Shown in pieces: positions 31,856 to 40,703 of a DNA stretch of 64,000 nucleotides (position 1 is the first letter of the stretch; every line of letters starts with the position of its first letter). The position numbers and the translations under genes were made by a program. Source of the stretch: Lysinibacillus macroides. Lineage in GTDB: Bacteria > Bacillota > Bacilli > Bacillales_A > Planococcaceae. The stretch spans positions 53,103 to 117,102 of the forward strand of contig NZ_LGCI01000009.1 in the NCBI RefSeq assembly GCF_001281525.1, in the 5' to 3' direction. The notes under the pieces are model-generated. The model worked only from the letters and a program-made list of their open reading frames with translations. It had not been told where the DNA came from and searched no databases.

Positions 31856-32637
31856 ACAAACTTCCATTCGACAAATTTTTAGAACAAGCTTTAAAAAGAA
31901 ATAAAGTAAAACAAACACATCCAGAAATATTAGTACGTGGTATTGAAATGGTGCGCCGTTGCTATGATGAAGGCATTTATATTTTATTCACTGATGGTTT
32001 AAGAACAGACATTGACCAAGCGAAACTATTTGGTCAAAGTAGAAAAAACTATTGGTATAAAGGCGTAAACTACAGTGCACCGGAAAAACCATGGGTAACA
32101 AATGCTGAACCAGGTACATCATTCCACAATTTCGGTTTGGCGCTTGATTATGTACTTACTGATGCTACAGCAAAACCCGTTTTTTGGACACGCAATAAAC
32201 AGTGGGAACGTGCTGCTGCTATTGCTAAAGAACTTGGTTTTTCTTGGGGTGGGGATTGGCCTGCTAAAATACGGGACAATCCACACATTGAATACAACGG
32301 TGGGTTATCTATTAATCAAATAAGAGCCGGTAAGATGCCAGTATTTAAACCGTTTGCGTCTACCAATAAAAAAGGAGAGTTAACAATGGACCAATACAAT
32401 GAACTAAAGAAATTAATCGAAGTACAAGCTACAAAAATCAAAACGTTGGAAGCAACTAAAGCAGATGTACAATCAAATAATGCTGTCGGAGCATCTCATA
32501 AAGAGGCTTGGGATTGGGCGATCAAGGAAGGGCTTGTTCGGGGAGATGGTAGTAAGAATATGAACCCAGCAGGCGTACTAACACGCGAGCAGATGGTTAC
32601 AATGCTTAAGCGATATCATGATAAATGTAAGCAATGA
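31852..32637 (+). CDS. endolysin: M15 L-Ala-D-Glu peptidase with SLH-like wall-binding domain
   Basis: Cleaves peptidoglycan stem peptides at lysis. The M15 zinc-peptidase domain (residues 1-170) has TSFHNFGLALDYV with H92 and D99 and HIEYNGG with H145 as metal ligands, as in Ply500/CwlK. After a linker, residues 205-261 (HKEAWDWAIKEGLVRGDG, ending LTREQMVTMLKRYHDK) match a single S-layer-homology motif, which binds secondary wall polymer. An in-frame ATG at 32386 with its own binding site is described separately. No signal peptide, consistent with holin export. Confidence 0.9.
   Translation: MNKLPFDKFLEQALKRNKVKQTHPEILVRGIEMVRRCYDEGIYILFTDGLRTDIDQAKLFGQSRKNYWYKGVNYSAPEKPWVTNAEPGTSFHNFGLALDYVLTDATAKPVFWTRNKQWERAAAIAKELGFSWGGDWPAKIRDNPHIEYNGGLSINQIRAGKMPVFKPFASTNKKGELTMDQYNELKKLIEVQATKIKTLEATKADVQSNNAVGASHKEAWDWAIKEGLVRGDGSKNMNPAGVLTREQMVTMLKRYHDKCKQ
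32386..32637 (+). CDS. separate wall-binding subunit from an internal start in the endolysin
   Basis: AAAGGAG at 32371-32377 stands eight bases before the in-frame ATG at 32386. Translation from it gives 83 residues (starting MDQYNELKKLIEVQATKIKT), a coiled coil plus the SLH-like module without the peptidase. Internal starts of this kind are established for several endolysins, in which the short form joins the full-length enzyme. Not proven here. Confidence 0.6.
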   Translation: MDQYNELKKLIEVQATKIKTLEATKADVQSNNAVGASHKEAWDWAIKEGLVRGDGSKNMNPAGVLTREQMVTMLKRYHDKCKQ

Positions 32638-32646
32638 CACAGCAAA

Positions 32647-32677
32647 GCCCAGGTACTCGTATGAGCCTGGGCATTTT
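32647..32677 (+). terminator. terminator after the endolysin
   Basis: GCCCAGG (32647-32653) pairs with CCTGGGC (32666-32672), and the loop holds a smaller CTC/GAG stem; TTTTT follows. Probably the end of the lysis operon and close to the right end of the prophage. Confidence 0.85.
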
Positions 32678-33138
32678 TGTCGTTATAATAACTTTAATTA
32701 ATAACACTATTTTTGAATAAGTGATTTCTTGTAACATATGAGAGATTTTAATACTTCCCTACACCTGCCCTAGTAGTTAAGTGGGGTACAAATTCGAAAA
32801 ATCATAAGTACCCCATTTGCACCCCAATTGATTTACCTTTATAATCCTTTATTTAGGTCGATAAAATTATAAATCACTCTAAATACTACGTCCTCAAAAT
32901 TTAAAAACCTTTAATAAAGAACATGGCATTTATGAGCACAGTATTTTTAGATAATATGTTCAGAAATTGTTGAGGGTATTATGGTATTCTATAAATGAAC
33001 ACGCATAGTAACAAAAAAACTAGGTATCCAAGAAGGGGGAACCTAGTTTTTTCTTGTATGGGATGGTGTAACCCTCGTCATCCTTTCAGATAAAAGTTAT
33101 TTGCCTGAGAAATATTCATAGAAGAGTTATCTGTCAGA
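32678..33138. other. noncoding prophage-chromosome border region
   Basis: No gene seen in 460 bases. TGGGGTAC (32782-32789) and GTACCCCA (32808-32815) form a perfect inverted repeat. A promoter-terminator pair lies at 32964-33052. The right attachment site should be here, but without the left end I cannot identify its core. Confidence 0.5.
32964..33052 (+). ncRNA. possible short transcript: promoter followed closely by a terminator
   Basis: TTGTTG at 32964 and TATAAA 17 bases downstream form a plausible sigma-A promoter. About 30 bases later, AACTAGGT and ACCTAGTT with a run of T (to 33052) form a terminator. No reading frame fits between. It could be a small RNA or a remnant of one gene's leader. 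Promoter strength cannot be judged. Confidence 0.3.
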
Positions 33139-33372
33139 TTAACGGAGCATTCTTTTCAACTGCTTCATTTCATTATGCAATTCATCAATTTGTTTTTGTA
33201 GCTTGTCAATGTCATGAGTGCTACGATCGCTGTCCTTTATTTCATCCTCTAAAGCAAGCCCCGCTGCAATAGTTGCTAGTGCATCGCCTAGTGTGGTAAT
33301 TGCTCCTGCGATGACAGCGAGCTTCGCGGCCTGGCTCACAGATTTCGTTCCCTCGTTATTTTTATGATTCAA
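33139..33372 (-). CDS. small coiled-coil protein of unknown function
   Basis: A 77-residue protein with NNEGTKSVSQAAKLAVIAGA, a hydrophobic stretch (ITTLGDALATIAAGLAL) and a C-terminal coiled coil (IDKLQKQIDELHNEMKQLK). The TTG at 33372 follows AAGGAGG on the minus strand; the longer frame to 33426 starts upstream of that site and is rejected. Similar small proteins occur in Bacillaceae, of unknown role. Confidence 0.65.
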   Translation of the reverse strand: MNHKNNEGTKSVSQAAKLAVIAGAITTLGDALATIAAGLALEDEIKDSDRSTHDIDKLQKQIDELHNEMKQLKRMLR

Positions 33373-33446
33373 TCCATAATCCTCCTTAAAAAAGGATAGT
33401 ATTTGTATCATATGCATAAAGAGCATGGATGGTGCAAATTTAAAAA

Positions 33447-33475
33447 GGTCACTTATCTATTCAAAATAAGTGACC
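33447..33475 (-). terminator. minus-strand terminator
   Basis: GGTCACTTAT (33447-33456) and ATAAGTGACC (33466-33475) are a perfect ten-base stem with a nine-base loop. On the minus strand it is followed by TTTTT, so it ends leftward transcription arriving from about 33,700. Confidence 0.75.
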
Positions 33476-33577
33476 AAATAAAATGGGGATGTGTCTCTTG
33501 CTGAAGTATGAGCAAAGATGGAAAGCGAGTAGGGTACATTACCAATATATGACGTTTATTATTAAGCCAATAGGTAT

Positions 33578-33676
33578 TTATCCTCCATTAAAAATAAATA
33601 TTTTACCTAAAATCTCACCATCACCACCCATAACAAAAAAGCCCATAACATATTTATGTGCAAGCTTCTTCACCAT
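33578..33676 (-). CDS. possible 32-residue peptide
   Basis: Reads MVKKLAHKYVMGFFVMGGDG and 12 more residues, a short basic start and a hydrophobic core. It lies between a leftward terminator and another 19-residue frame (33654-33713, MVFDKKPKWGEPHGEEACT) on the same strand in a different phase. The two may be remnants of one frameshifted gene. Low confidence; the rest of 33476-33877 shows nothing else. Confidence 0.25.
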   Translation of the reverse strand: MVKKLAHKYVMGFFVMGGDGEILGKIFIFNGG

Positions 33677-33895
33677 GCGGCTCACCCCATTTTGGTTTCT
33701 TGTCAAATACCATTAGATCACAACCTTAAAAAGTGATATATCCATTATTTTTTGAAATCACCATGTAGGTTATAGCCTCAAATTTACACGTTAGCACTGA
33801 AATTCGACCTCTTATGGAAAATTTGCAGGCTCTGGAAATTTTCTATGCTACAGTAAGAATACCGAATTCGAGATCAAGTGATAGGGGGCCTCCCA

Positions 33896-34354
33896 TTGAA
33901 AATTCAATTAACCATTAATAATGCCTTAGAAGAAACAGAGGTTCATATATATGCCAAGGTGTATAATGAGCAAATTGAACAGTTAATGAAGCAACTGCAA
34001 GCTTCGCAGACGACACAAGCAAATGTCTTAGATGGCTATTACCAGCAGGAAATTCATTTGCTAAAAATTACTGATATTTTTTCTATTTACGCAGAGGACG
34101 CCAAGATTTATTTACAAACAAATGAGCATGAGTTTGAATCAAAGCGTAAATTGTATGAGCTTGAGACACAGTTAGTAAAGGATTTTGTGAGAGTCAATAA
34201 ATCAACGCTCGTCAATATCCATAAAATCGCATCGATTCAAATGGGTAAAATTGGCACAACACAATTATTGCTGGAAAACGACACAAGCATTCCTGTAAGC
34301 CGCAAATATTTAAAAGAGCTAAAACGTTACCTAGGGATTGGGAGGGATTTATAA
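33896..34354 (+). CDS. LytTR-domain transcription regulator
   Basis: A 152-residue DNA-binding protein. The C-terminal 95 residues are a LytTR domain (ITDIFSIYAEDAKIYLQTNE, then DFVRVNKSTLVNIHKIASI and VSRKYLKELKRYLG). There is no receiver domain. TTG 33896 follows AGGGGG. It heads an operon with a DUF3021 membrane protein and an ABC-2 transporter. LytTR/DUF3021 pairs are an established regulator-membrane partner arrangement, and it probably regulates its own operon. Confidence 0.85.
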   Translation: MKIQLTINNALEETEVHIYAKVYNEQIEQLMKQLQASQTTQANVLDGYYQQEIHLLKITDIFSIYAEDAKIYLQTNEHEFESKRKLYELETQLVKDFVRVNKSTLVNIHKIASIQMGKIGTTQLLLENDTSIPVSRKYLKELKRYLGIGRDL

Positions 34355-34355
34355 G

Positions 34356-34760
34356 ATGAAACTTTTACGCATGATGATTATTGGCATTCTAATTTCATTA
34401 AGCTCATCTTATCTATTGGTTACGCGTAGTGTTTTTGAAAAAGGGACAGTAATCAACGGCTCAGAGTTATTTGAACAAGTAGTCATTGCTATTATCCTTG
34501 GTGCTGCTATTGGTCTACTATCCATTATTTTTGAATGGGAGCGTTTAACCTTTACACTACAGCTTCTGCTCCATTTGCTGGGCGTTACAGCTTGTGTGCT
34601 AATCGCTGGCTATTTCGGTCAATGGTTTCAATATACAGGTATTCCTTTTATTCTGCTAATAGAGGCAGTGATTTACGTGATTGTGTGGTGCATTCTTTAT
34701 GTATTGCAATTAAAGGATATTGAGGATATCAATCAAATCATCCAAAAAAGAAAGGGATAG
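34356..34760 (+). CDS. DUF3021 membrane protein
   Basis: A 134-residue protein with four membrane segments (MMIIGILISLSSSYLLV; VVIAIILGAAIGLLSIIF; LLLHLLGVTACVLIAGYF; FILLIEAVIYVIVWCILYVL). ATG 34356 follows GGGAGGG. Placed directly after the LytTR gene and before the ABC genes, it probably modulates the regulator. Sensor role inferred. Confidence 0.82.
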   Translation: MKLLRMMIIGILISLSSSYLLVTRSVFEKGTVINGSELFEQVVIAIILGAAIGLLSIIFEWERLTFTLQLLLHLLGVTACVLIAGYFGQWFQYTGIPFILLIEAVIYVIVWCILYVLQLKDIEDINQIIQKRKG

Positions 34761-35675
34761 ATGACAATGAAGTTGGCGATACAGGTAGACAATTTACGCA
34801 AGCAATATGGGGAACATCAGGCTGTTAAAGGTATTTCTTTTGCCGTTGAACAAGGCTCTCTATTTGCATTTTTAGGAACAAATGGGGCAGGTAAATCCAC
34901 AACGATTGAAATTCTTTGTACATTATTAGAGGCTAGTAGTGGAGAGGTAACTATTAACAATCATTCATTAGGAACAAGTAAGGGAAACCATGCCATCCGT
35001 CAATCAATTGGTATTGTGTTCCAGCAAAGCATCCTTGATCCACAATTAACAGTGATGGAAAATATCCTACTTCGAGGGCGCTTTTATCATCTAGCTAAAA
35101 AGCAATTAATGAAAAATTATGAATTTGTCTGTGCGTATTTACACATAGATGATATTGCACACAAAAAATATGGGCAGCTTTCAGGTGGACAAAAAAGGCG
35201 TGCTGATATTGCAAGAGCGATTATTCATAAGCCACAAATTTTATTTTTAGATGAGCCAACCACAGGACTAGACCCACAAACAAGACAGTTTGTGTGGGAT
35301 GCGATTGAAAGGCTACGGAAGGAAACAAATATGACTATTTTTCTAACGACACATTATATGGAAGAAGCGGCTGTTGCAGATAATATCGTTATTTTAAAAG
35401 AGGGGAAAATTGTAGCACAAGGATCTCCCAATGATTTAAAGGAGCAATATGCTTCAGACCAGCTCATTCTTTCTTTTAAGGATGAGGCTGTTATCACATC
35501 TTTAGGATATGCATTGGAGAAACAAGGGGATGTGTATAAAATGAATATTGCCTCTACGTTGGCAGCAGTTCCGATTATCAATGAATTAGCGTCGCATTTA
35601 ACATCATTTGAAGTAATGAAAGGTTCGCTCGATCGTGTCTTTATTCAAATTAACGAAGAAATGAAGGTGCACTAA
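34761..35675 (+). CDS. ABC-2 transporter ATP-binding protein
   Basis: A 304-residue ATPase: Walker A GTNGAGKST, Q-loop FQQS, signature LSGGQKRRADIARA, Walker B ILFLDEPTTGLDP, and TTHYMEE as H-loop. The C-terminal part is the usual accessory domain of ABC-2-type drug or lantibiotic-like exporters. The stop and the next ATG overlap by one base (TAATG). Substrate unknown. Confidence 0.92.
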   Translation: MTMKLAIQVDNLRKQYGEHQAVKGISFAVEQGSLFAFLGTNGAGKSTTIEILCTLLEASSGEVTINNHSLGTSKGNHAIRQSIGIVFQQSILDPQLTVMENILLRGRFYHLAKKQLMKNYEFVCAYLHIDDIAHKKYGQLSGGQKRRADIARAIIHKPQILFLDEPTTGLDPQTRQFVWDAIERLRKETNMTIFLTTHYMEEAAVADNIVILKEGKIVAQGSPNDLKEQYASDQLILSFKDEAVITSLGYALEKQGDVYKMNIASTLAAVPIINELASHLTSFEVMKGSLDRVFIQINEEMKVH

Positions 35676-36547
35676 TGGATATGATTATAAGTTTAGTGAG
35701 TCGTCATAATAAAGTGTTTACACGAAATCGTATGCTGGTATTTTTCTCTATGCTATCAGTGCTGATCGTTATTGCCCTTTACGCTATTTTTTTGCAAAAA
35801 ACACAACTAGATGCCATTGAGCAATATATGCCTGTTACACAAAGTATTAAGCAAATGGTTAATGAATGGATGGTGGCAGGGCTCTTATCGATTATTGCCG
35901 TAACGACAACGCTTGGTGTTTTTGGGATTTATGTAAAAGACCTTGAAACAAAAACAACAGCAGATTTTTTAACAACGGCTGCCTCACGTGCAAAAATCCA
36001 GGTGAGCTATGTAATCAGTGCTTTATTGATTGGTTTTATGATGACAATGCTTGCCTTTATTTGCTGTGAGATCTTTTTAGTCGCTACAGGCGGAGAGCTT
36101 TTATCATGGTATGCTACCATAAAGATCATAGGTATTTTATTGTTAGCAGTTATATTAAGCAGTACCCTCAATTTATTTTTGGTGCTTTTCGTTAAAACCC
36201 AGAATGCCTTTTCCACATTAAATACCATTATTGGTACAGCGATCGGCTTTTTATGTGGCGTTTACGTGCCAATGGGTGCTTTGCCAAGTTACGTGCAATC
36301 AATGATTCACTATTTTCCAATTAGTCATACAACGGTTCTGCTAAGAGATGCGTTTATGGCTGATTCGATTCAAAACGTCTTTAAGGGCAATGAAGCTTTT
36401 GCAGAAAATTATATGCTGCAATATGGTATAATATATGAAATAAATGGTACAGTAATCTCCAATATATCAAGTGTGTTATTTATTGTAGGGACGATTATGG
36501 TAGTTGGTGTTGTAGCAATAATTATTTTTTCGAGGAAACATAAATAA
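35675..36547 (+). CDS. ABC-2 transporter permease
   Basis: A 290-residue permease with about six membrane segments (MLVFFSMLSVLIVIALYAIF first; SVLFIVGTIMVVGVVAIIIF last) and the LYVPMGALPSYVQSMIHYFP-like loop (CGVYVPMGALPSYVQS) of the ABC-2 family. It forms the exporter with the preceding ATPase. Probably moves a drug, peptide or lipid. Confidence 0.88.
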   Translation: MDMIISLVSRHNKVFTRNRMLVFFSMLSVLIVIALYAIFLQKTQLDAIEQYMPVTQSIKQMVNEWMVAGLLSIIAVTTTLGVFGIYVKDLETKTTADFLTTAASRAKIQVSYVISALLIGFMMTMLAFICCEIFLVATGGELLSWYATIKIIGILLLAVILSSTLNLFLVLFVKTQNAFSTLNTIIGTAIGFLCGVYVPMGALPSYVQSMIHYFPISHTTVLLRDAFMADSIQNVFKGNEAFAENYMLQYGIIYEINGTVISNISSVLFIVGTIMVVGVVAIIIFSRKHK

Positions 36548-36760
36548 TTGGGCAAATGATCATTCAAATGTAGATGTTTTCAGCACGACAAATGAAGAAA
36601 ACGCTCTACTGATTGAAGGGCATTTTTTTGCAATCTCTTATCATAGAAAGTTTGGTTAAAATATTTACTTTCTATCTAAGACATACACGCTTAGATGGCG
36701 GAGCACTAGTTGTTTTCCGTAATAAATTCGGGTAAACTGAGCAAAATAGGAGGGGTACCA

Positions 36761-37623
36761 ATGAAGGCTAATAAACAGCATAAGGCCAGTGTATTTTCGC
36801 TGTATATGAGCAGCCTGTACGATTAATTGAAGTCTATAATGCCATTCAAGGGACGGATTACCCACCAAATACGCCAATCGAGATTAACACACTAACAGAG
36901 GTGCTTTATAAAGATCGCATCAACGATATTTCTTTCCTATTAGACGGCAAATTTGTCGTGCTAATGGAACACCAATCAACTATCAATCAAAATATGCCAT
37001 TGCGAATGCTAATGTACATTGGGCGTTTGTATGAGAAAATGACGACCAGCTATAGCATTTATCAAAAACGGCAAATTCCATTGCCAGCCCCCGAATTTCT
37101 TGTGCTGTATAACGGGAAAGAGCCTAGTCCAAAAGAACAAATTTTGCACTTGTCAGATGCCTTCAAAGAAACGCCCCATGAGAACACGCTTGAACTGACG
37201 ATCAAAGTGATCAATATCAAATACGGACAAAATGACGTAATATTAAAGAAAAGTATTGCCCTCCATCAGTACGGATTTTTCATCTACACGGTAGAACAAT
37301 ACTTATGTGAAGGATTGCTATTAGCAGATGCCATTCATCAAGCAATCCAAGACTGTAAGAGCCAGGGAATCATGCAGGATTTCCTGGAACAACACGCAAG
37401 CGAGGTGGAAAATATGTTGATTCATGAGTGGAATTTAGAAGAACAATTACAAGCTTTTAAACAAGAGGGGCGACAAGAGGGGCGGAGGGAAGGTCGAGAA
37501 GCAGAACGAATAGAAGTGGCGAAAAAATTGATAATGAATGGCCAGAGCGATACTTTTATCGCAGAAATCACTAATCTAACTATGGAGCAATTGAAAATTC
37601 TTCGCAAGGAACTTACTGTTTAA
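36761..37623 (+). pseudogene. Rpn-family PD-(D/E)XK nuclease, frameshifted near the 5' end
   Basis: The gene should begin at ATG 36761 behind AGGAGGGG, reading MKANKQHKASVFSLYMSS, but this frame stops in 21 codons. Sequence from about 36800 in another frame continues without gap into a 240-residue body (starting at about 36830; PVRLIEVYNAIQGTDYPP then RINDISFLLDGKFVVLMEHQS). One base missing near 36815 explains it. The body has the D...E-x-Q nuclease core and the EGRQEGRREGRE tail of Rpn recombination-promoting nucleases. It may still make a truncated protein from an internal start. Confidence 0.75.
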
Positions 37624-37845
37624 TAACTTTAATATGGGGTAGAAAATATGTTGATTCATGAGTGGAATTTAAAAGAACAATTACAAACTTTTAAACAAGA
37701 GGGACGAGAAGAGGGACGAGAAGCAGAACGAGTTGAAATGGCAAAAAAGTTGATAATGAATGGCCAGAGCGATACTTTTATCGCAGAAATCACTAATCTA
37801 ACTATGGAGCAATTGAAAATCATTCGCAAGGAACTTACTGTTTAG
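37402..37845 (+). repeat. direct duplication of the nuclease 3' end
   Basis: About 215 bases at 37402-37621 recur at 37636-37845, both coding for MLIHEWNL(E/K)EQLQ to LRKELTV or IRKELTV. The second copy lacks 12 bases of the EGR repeat and has scattered changes. The flanking bases of both copies (AAAATATG before, ACTTTAATA after) also match. Confidence 0.85.
37648..37845 (+). pseudogene. free-standing copy of the nuclease C-terminus
   Basis: A 65-residue frame matching the last 70 residues of the Rpn-type protein just upstream with about 90 percent identity by eye. It lacks the nuclease core, has its own ATG but no good ribosome binding site (TGGGGTAGAAAAT only), and seems a by-product of duplication. 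It could encode a dimerisation or inhibitor-like fragment, as internally started C-terminal pieces do in Rpn systems, but this is inferred. Confidence 0.6.
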
Positions 37846-37927
37846 AAACTTTAATAGGATATAGAATTCAGTTATAAGGCATATAAAGTAGGTAAAACTT
37901 TTGGAATAGGTGATTATCAATATAGCA

Positions 37928-37956
37928 AAAAGCATCGGCATTATACCGATGCTTTT
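37928..37956. terminator. two-way terminator
   Basis: AAAAGCATCGG (37928-37938) pairs with CCGATGCTTTT (37946-37956), 11 perfect pairs. It has A-runs and T-runs on opposite sides, so it can end both the rightward nuclease genes and the leftward MBL gene, whose last codons it overlaps. Confidence 0.85.
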
Positions 37957-38897
37957 ACTTTTGCTAAATAATCAAGGATGCCCATTGCTGATACAATTGT
38001 ATCAAATGGAATTGTTTGATAGACAGGATGCGTGTCGGCAATACCATTTTCCTGTAAATAGCCAAATAACAGCTCTTTTAAACGAGCATCTAAATAGTGA
38101 GCTTGTTCTTGAAAATCATTTGATACTGTTCGTGCCTTTTTGCCTGCCTCTAAAAAGAGCGGTGTCCAGTAGCGTACTTGACGATAGGCTTCTGCTGGAT
38201 TTCGATACGCACCATAATGACCAAAATATAATTCACTTGCCTGTAATGTTTCATATAACTGAATGGATTGCTCCATTGTAGTTGGATCGTACTGATTTGG
38301 AGAAGTTGAAGGTATAATTAAATCAATCGCTTCTCTGTCCATTTCTGGATAACGAACGCCCGTTGTATCGCCTACAAATAAGCCGTTTGTTGCTGAATAC
38401 AGCATGGACACATGATGCTTAGCATGACCTTCTGTATGGTAAAACGTCAAATAATGCTGTCCTAACTGTAATTGCTGCTTATGCTGCACCTCGATAATGC
38501 GCTCGGCAGCAATTGGTACAATTGGATCAAATAGACGATCAAACTCAGCACCATACACCCCTTTAGCACTCGCAATCAATCGACTTGGATCAATCATATG
38601 GGTCGCTCCTCGTGGATGGACCACAAGTTTAGCATTTGGACAGCTCTGCAAAAATAAACCCGCGCCCCCAGCGTGATCTAAATGAATATGTGTCACAATG
38701 ACATAGTGAATATCCTCTAAAGCAATATTTAACTCCTTTAGTCCTGCCATAATATAAGGAACAGATGGACTAGCAGATGTTTCGATTAAGGTGATTTTTT
38801 CATCCACTAATAAATAAGAACTTGTGCGTTGCTCGCGATTCAAATCGTGTGTATCAATACAATAAAAATTTGGTGCAATTTGCTGGACATTCGTCAA
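37941..38897 (-). CDS. MBL-fold metallo-hydrolase
   Basis: A 318-residue metallo-beta-lactamase-fold enzyme. The metal motif is VTHIHLDHAGG (HxHxDH), followed by TEGHAKHHVS and FGHYGAYRNP with later histidines. A C-terminal helical part includes LDARLKELLFGYLQENG. The TTG start follows AAAGGAGGAAA. Probably hydrolyses a thioester, lactone or other ester; the exact substrate cannot be read. It is single, with a divergent neighbour. Confidence 0.88.
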   Translation of the reverse strand: MTNVQQIAPNFYCIDTHDLNREQRTSSYLLVDEKITLIETSASPSVPYIMAGLKELNIALEDIHYVIVTHIHLDHAGGAGLFLQSCPNAKLVVHPRGATHMIDPSRLIASAKGVYGAEFDRLFDPIVPIAAERIIEVQHKQQLQLGQHYLTFYHTEGHAKHHVSMLYSATNGLFVGDTTGVRYPEMDREAIDLIIPSTSPNQYDPTTMEQSIQLYETLQASELYFGHYGAYRNPAEAYRQVRYWTPLFLEAGKKARTVSNDFQEQAHYLDARLKELLFGYLQENGIADTHPVYQTIPFDTIVSAMGILDYLAKVKASV

Positions 38898-39000
38898 TTC
38901 AATTTCCTCCTTTTATTGCAAAAACATATAGTAAATGCTTTTATATGCAATATTTAGCTACAAAAAGTAGTTCTTATACTATATAATAATAGAAAATTGA

Positions 39001-39018
39001 AATGAATGTCCATTCATT
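39001..39018. promoter_or_regulatory. TetR-type operator before the chemoreceptor
   Basis: AATGAATGTCCATTCATT, an 18-bp perfect palindrome of the TGAATG..CATTCA kind used by TetR-family repressors such as FadR. It ends six bases before the ribosome binding site of the gene at 39035. No TetR gene is in the window. Confidence 0.55.
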
Positions 39019-39034
39019 TTTTAGGGGGATAGCA

Positions 39035-40519
39035 ATGGAGAAAAAACTTCGCTATGATACACAGAAAGTCCATCGTGTTAATTTAGCTATTATTTCGGTT
39101 TTGGCCATTTTAATTTGTGGACCAATGATTCTATCAAAAGGGGTACTATTTTTATTTGTTGGACTGATTGTAATTGCGCTAGCAGTGTGTAATTATTTTT
39201 TACCAATCAAAACCTATGTAAAAGGCTTTATTTTTGGGTTAATTCCTGCCAGCATTGTTTTTACATTGTTCTTGCTTGATAGTTTTTCATTAAATAAGCA
39301 TTATATTTTGCTATGCACAGTAGCGATTATTGCTCTGTACTTTAAAAAAGAATTAATTGTATTTTTTGGGGTACTAACAAATATTAGTTTTTTCATATTA
39401 TATGTAGTAAATTCTCCGTCATTGCTAGGGCCATTTGACGATATCGTTGTGTTTGTCACGCTGATTGCCATTATGAATGGGGTAATTATAGCCTTTTATT
39501 TAATTGCAAAATGGGGGAATGAATTGATTGAACATGCGGCACTTCAACAGAAAAATGTGCAAGTATCCTTTCAGCAATTACAAAATGCCTTTCAAGAAAT
39601 TGAACAAAGCAGTCAGGCATTGGATGAGCATGTGACACAATTCCAGCAAACAATGCAGCGAATTTCAGGCTCTAGTAAGCAAATATTGCTCGCAACAGAG
39701 GACATCTCTGCTAGTATCCAGCAGGAAGCATCAAGCCTGCAGATGATTCATGGCACAATGAGAGATTCTGTGCATTTTGTCAATGAAACCTTTACCATTT
39801 CGCAGGATACTGTCGCGAAATCAACAAATCTTCAGCGAGAGGTATTGGCAGGCTGGCAAAAAATGCAGGATGCTATGGCACAGATGAAGGTGATGAACCA
39901 GGCAATAGGCTCAACCACAGAAACTGTCAATAATCTTCAAAGCAGCTTGCAAACTGTCGATGGTCTGTTAATGGGCATTACTCATATTGCAGAACAGACA
40001 AATTTATTAGCATTGAATGCAGCGATTGAGGCGGCTCGAGCAGGGGAGCATGGTAAAGGATTTGCTATTGTGGCAGATGAGGTACGCCAGCTCGCAGAAG
40101 AAAGCGCTGCCATCACAGTAAACATTACCAATGTAACGAAGAATTTATTCGAAAAGTCAACAGAGGTCTATCAGCGTTCAGATGATGGTGAAAAAGCATT
40201 ACAGCACGGTGAAAAACTGTTACAGGAGGTCAGTCATTTCTTTGATCGATTAAAAGATTCCTTTACACAAACCAATGCTGATTTAACAAGAGGAATGCAT
40301 GAATTAAGCAGTGCCATCTCACAATTTGAGGCTATACAGATGCAAATTGAAAGGCTCAATGAAATGACCGAGCAGAACGCAGCGTCAACAGAGGATATTC
40401 TACGTTCAGTGGAGGATGAAAATCAACTATTGGCGATGATGACAACTACAACAAATCGTATTGAAGGATTAAGCGCTACATTAAAGTCATTAGTCATGAC
40501 AAAGGGGAAGGAAACCTGA
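39035..40519 (+). CDS. methyl-accepting chemotaxis protein
   Basis: A 494-residue chemoreceptor. The N-terminus has five to six membrane helices ([17 protein letters not shown] first) with no large extracellular sensor domain, so it may sense through the membrane or inside the cell. The C-terminal half is the signalling coiled coil with the tip [41 protein letters not shown] 39035 follows TAGGGGGA. It signals to CheA/CheW; ligand unknown. Confidence 0.9.
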   Translation: MEKKLRYDTQKVHRVNLAIISVLAILICGPMILSKGVLFLFVGLIVIALAVCNYFLPIKTYVKGFIFGLIPASIVFTLFLLDSFSLNKHYILLCTVAIIALYFKKELIVFFGVLTNISFFILYVVNSPSLLGPFDDIVVFVTLIAIMNGVIIAFYLIAKWGNELIEHAALQQKNVQVSFQQLQNAFQEIEQSSQALDEHVTQFQQTMQRISGSSKQILLATEDISASIQQEASSLQMIHGTMRDSVHFVNETFTISQDTVAKSTNLQREVLAGWQKMQDAMAQMKVMNQAIGSTTETVNNLQSSLQTVDGLLMGITHIAEQTNLLALNAAIEAARAGEHGKGFAIVADEVRQLAEESAAITVNITNVTKNLFEKSTEVYQRSDDGEKALQHGEKLLQEVSHFFDRLKDSFTQTNADLTRGMHELSSAISQFEAIQMQIERLNEMTEQNAASTEDILRSVEDENQLLAMMTTTTNRIEGLSATLKSLVMTKGKET

Positions 40520-40703
40520 TACGATAAAGATAAGCATGATTAAACAAATGAATTGTGGGGTAAAGAAATGTTATTCATCGCCACCGTGTCGGAGCTTTTC
40601 TTTTCTATATCATAGGCGATCTTAAGAAACCTTTGCGTTATCCAATTTATCTAGTGGATACATTTAAACCTTCGTAACCACTTCAATGAAGGAGGGAATA
40701 CTA

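Noticed and set aside
32678..33138. Exact prophage attachment core
   Set aside because: The left end of the prophage is outside the window, so no direct repeat can be matched; no tRNA gene is seen either.
33483..33716. 77-residue plus-strand frame
   Set aside because: No ribosome binding site, odd composition, and a strong minus-strand terminator nearby points to leftward transcription instead.
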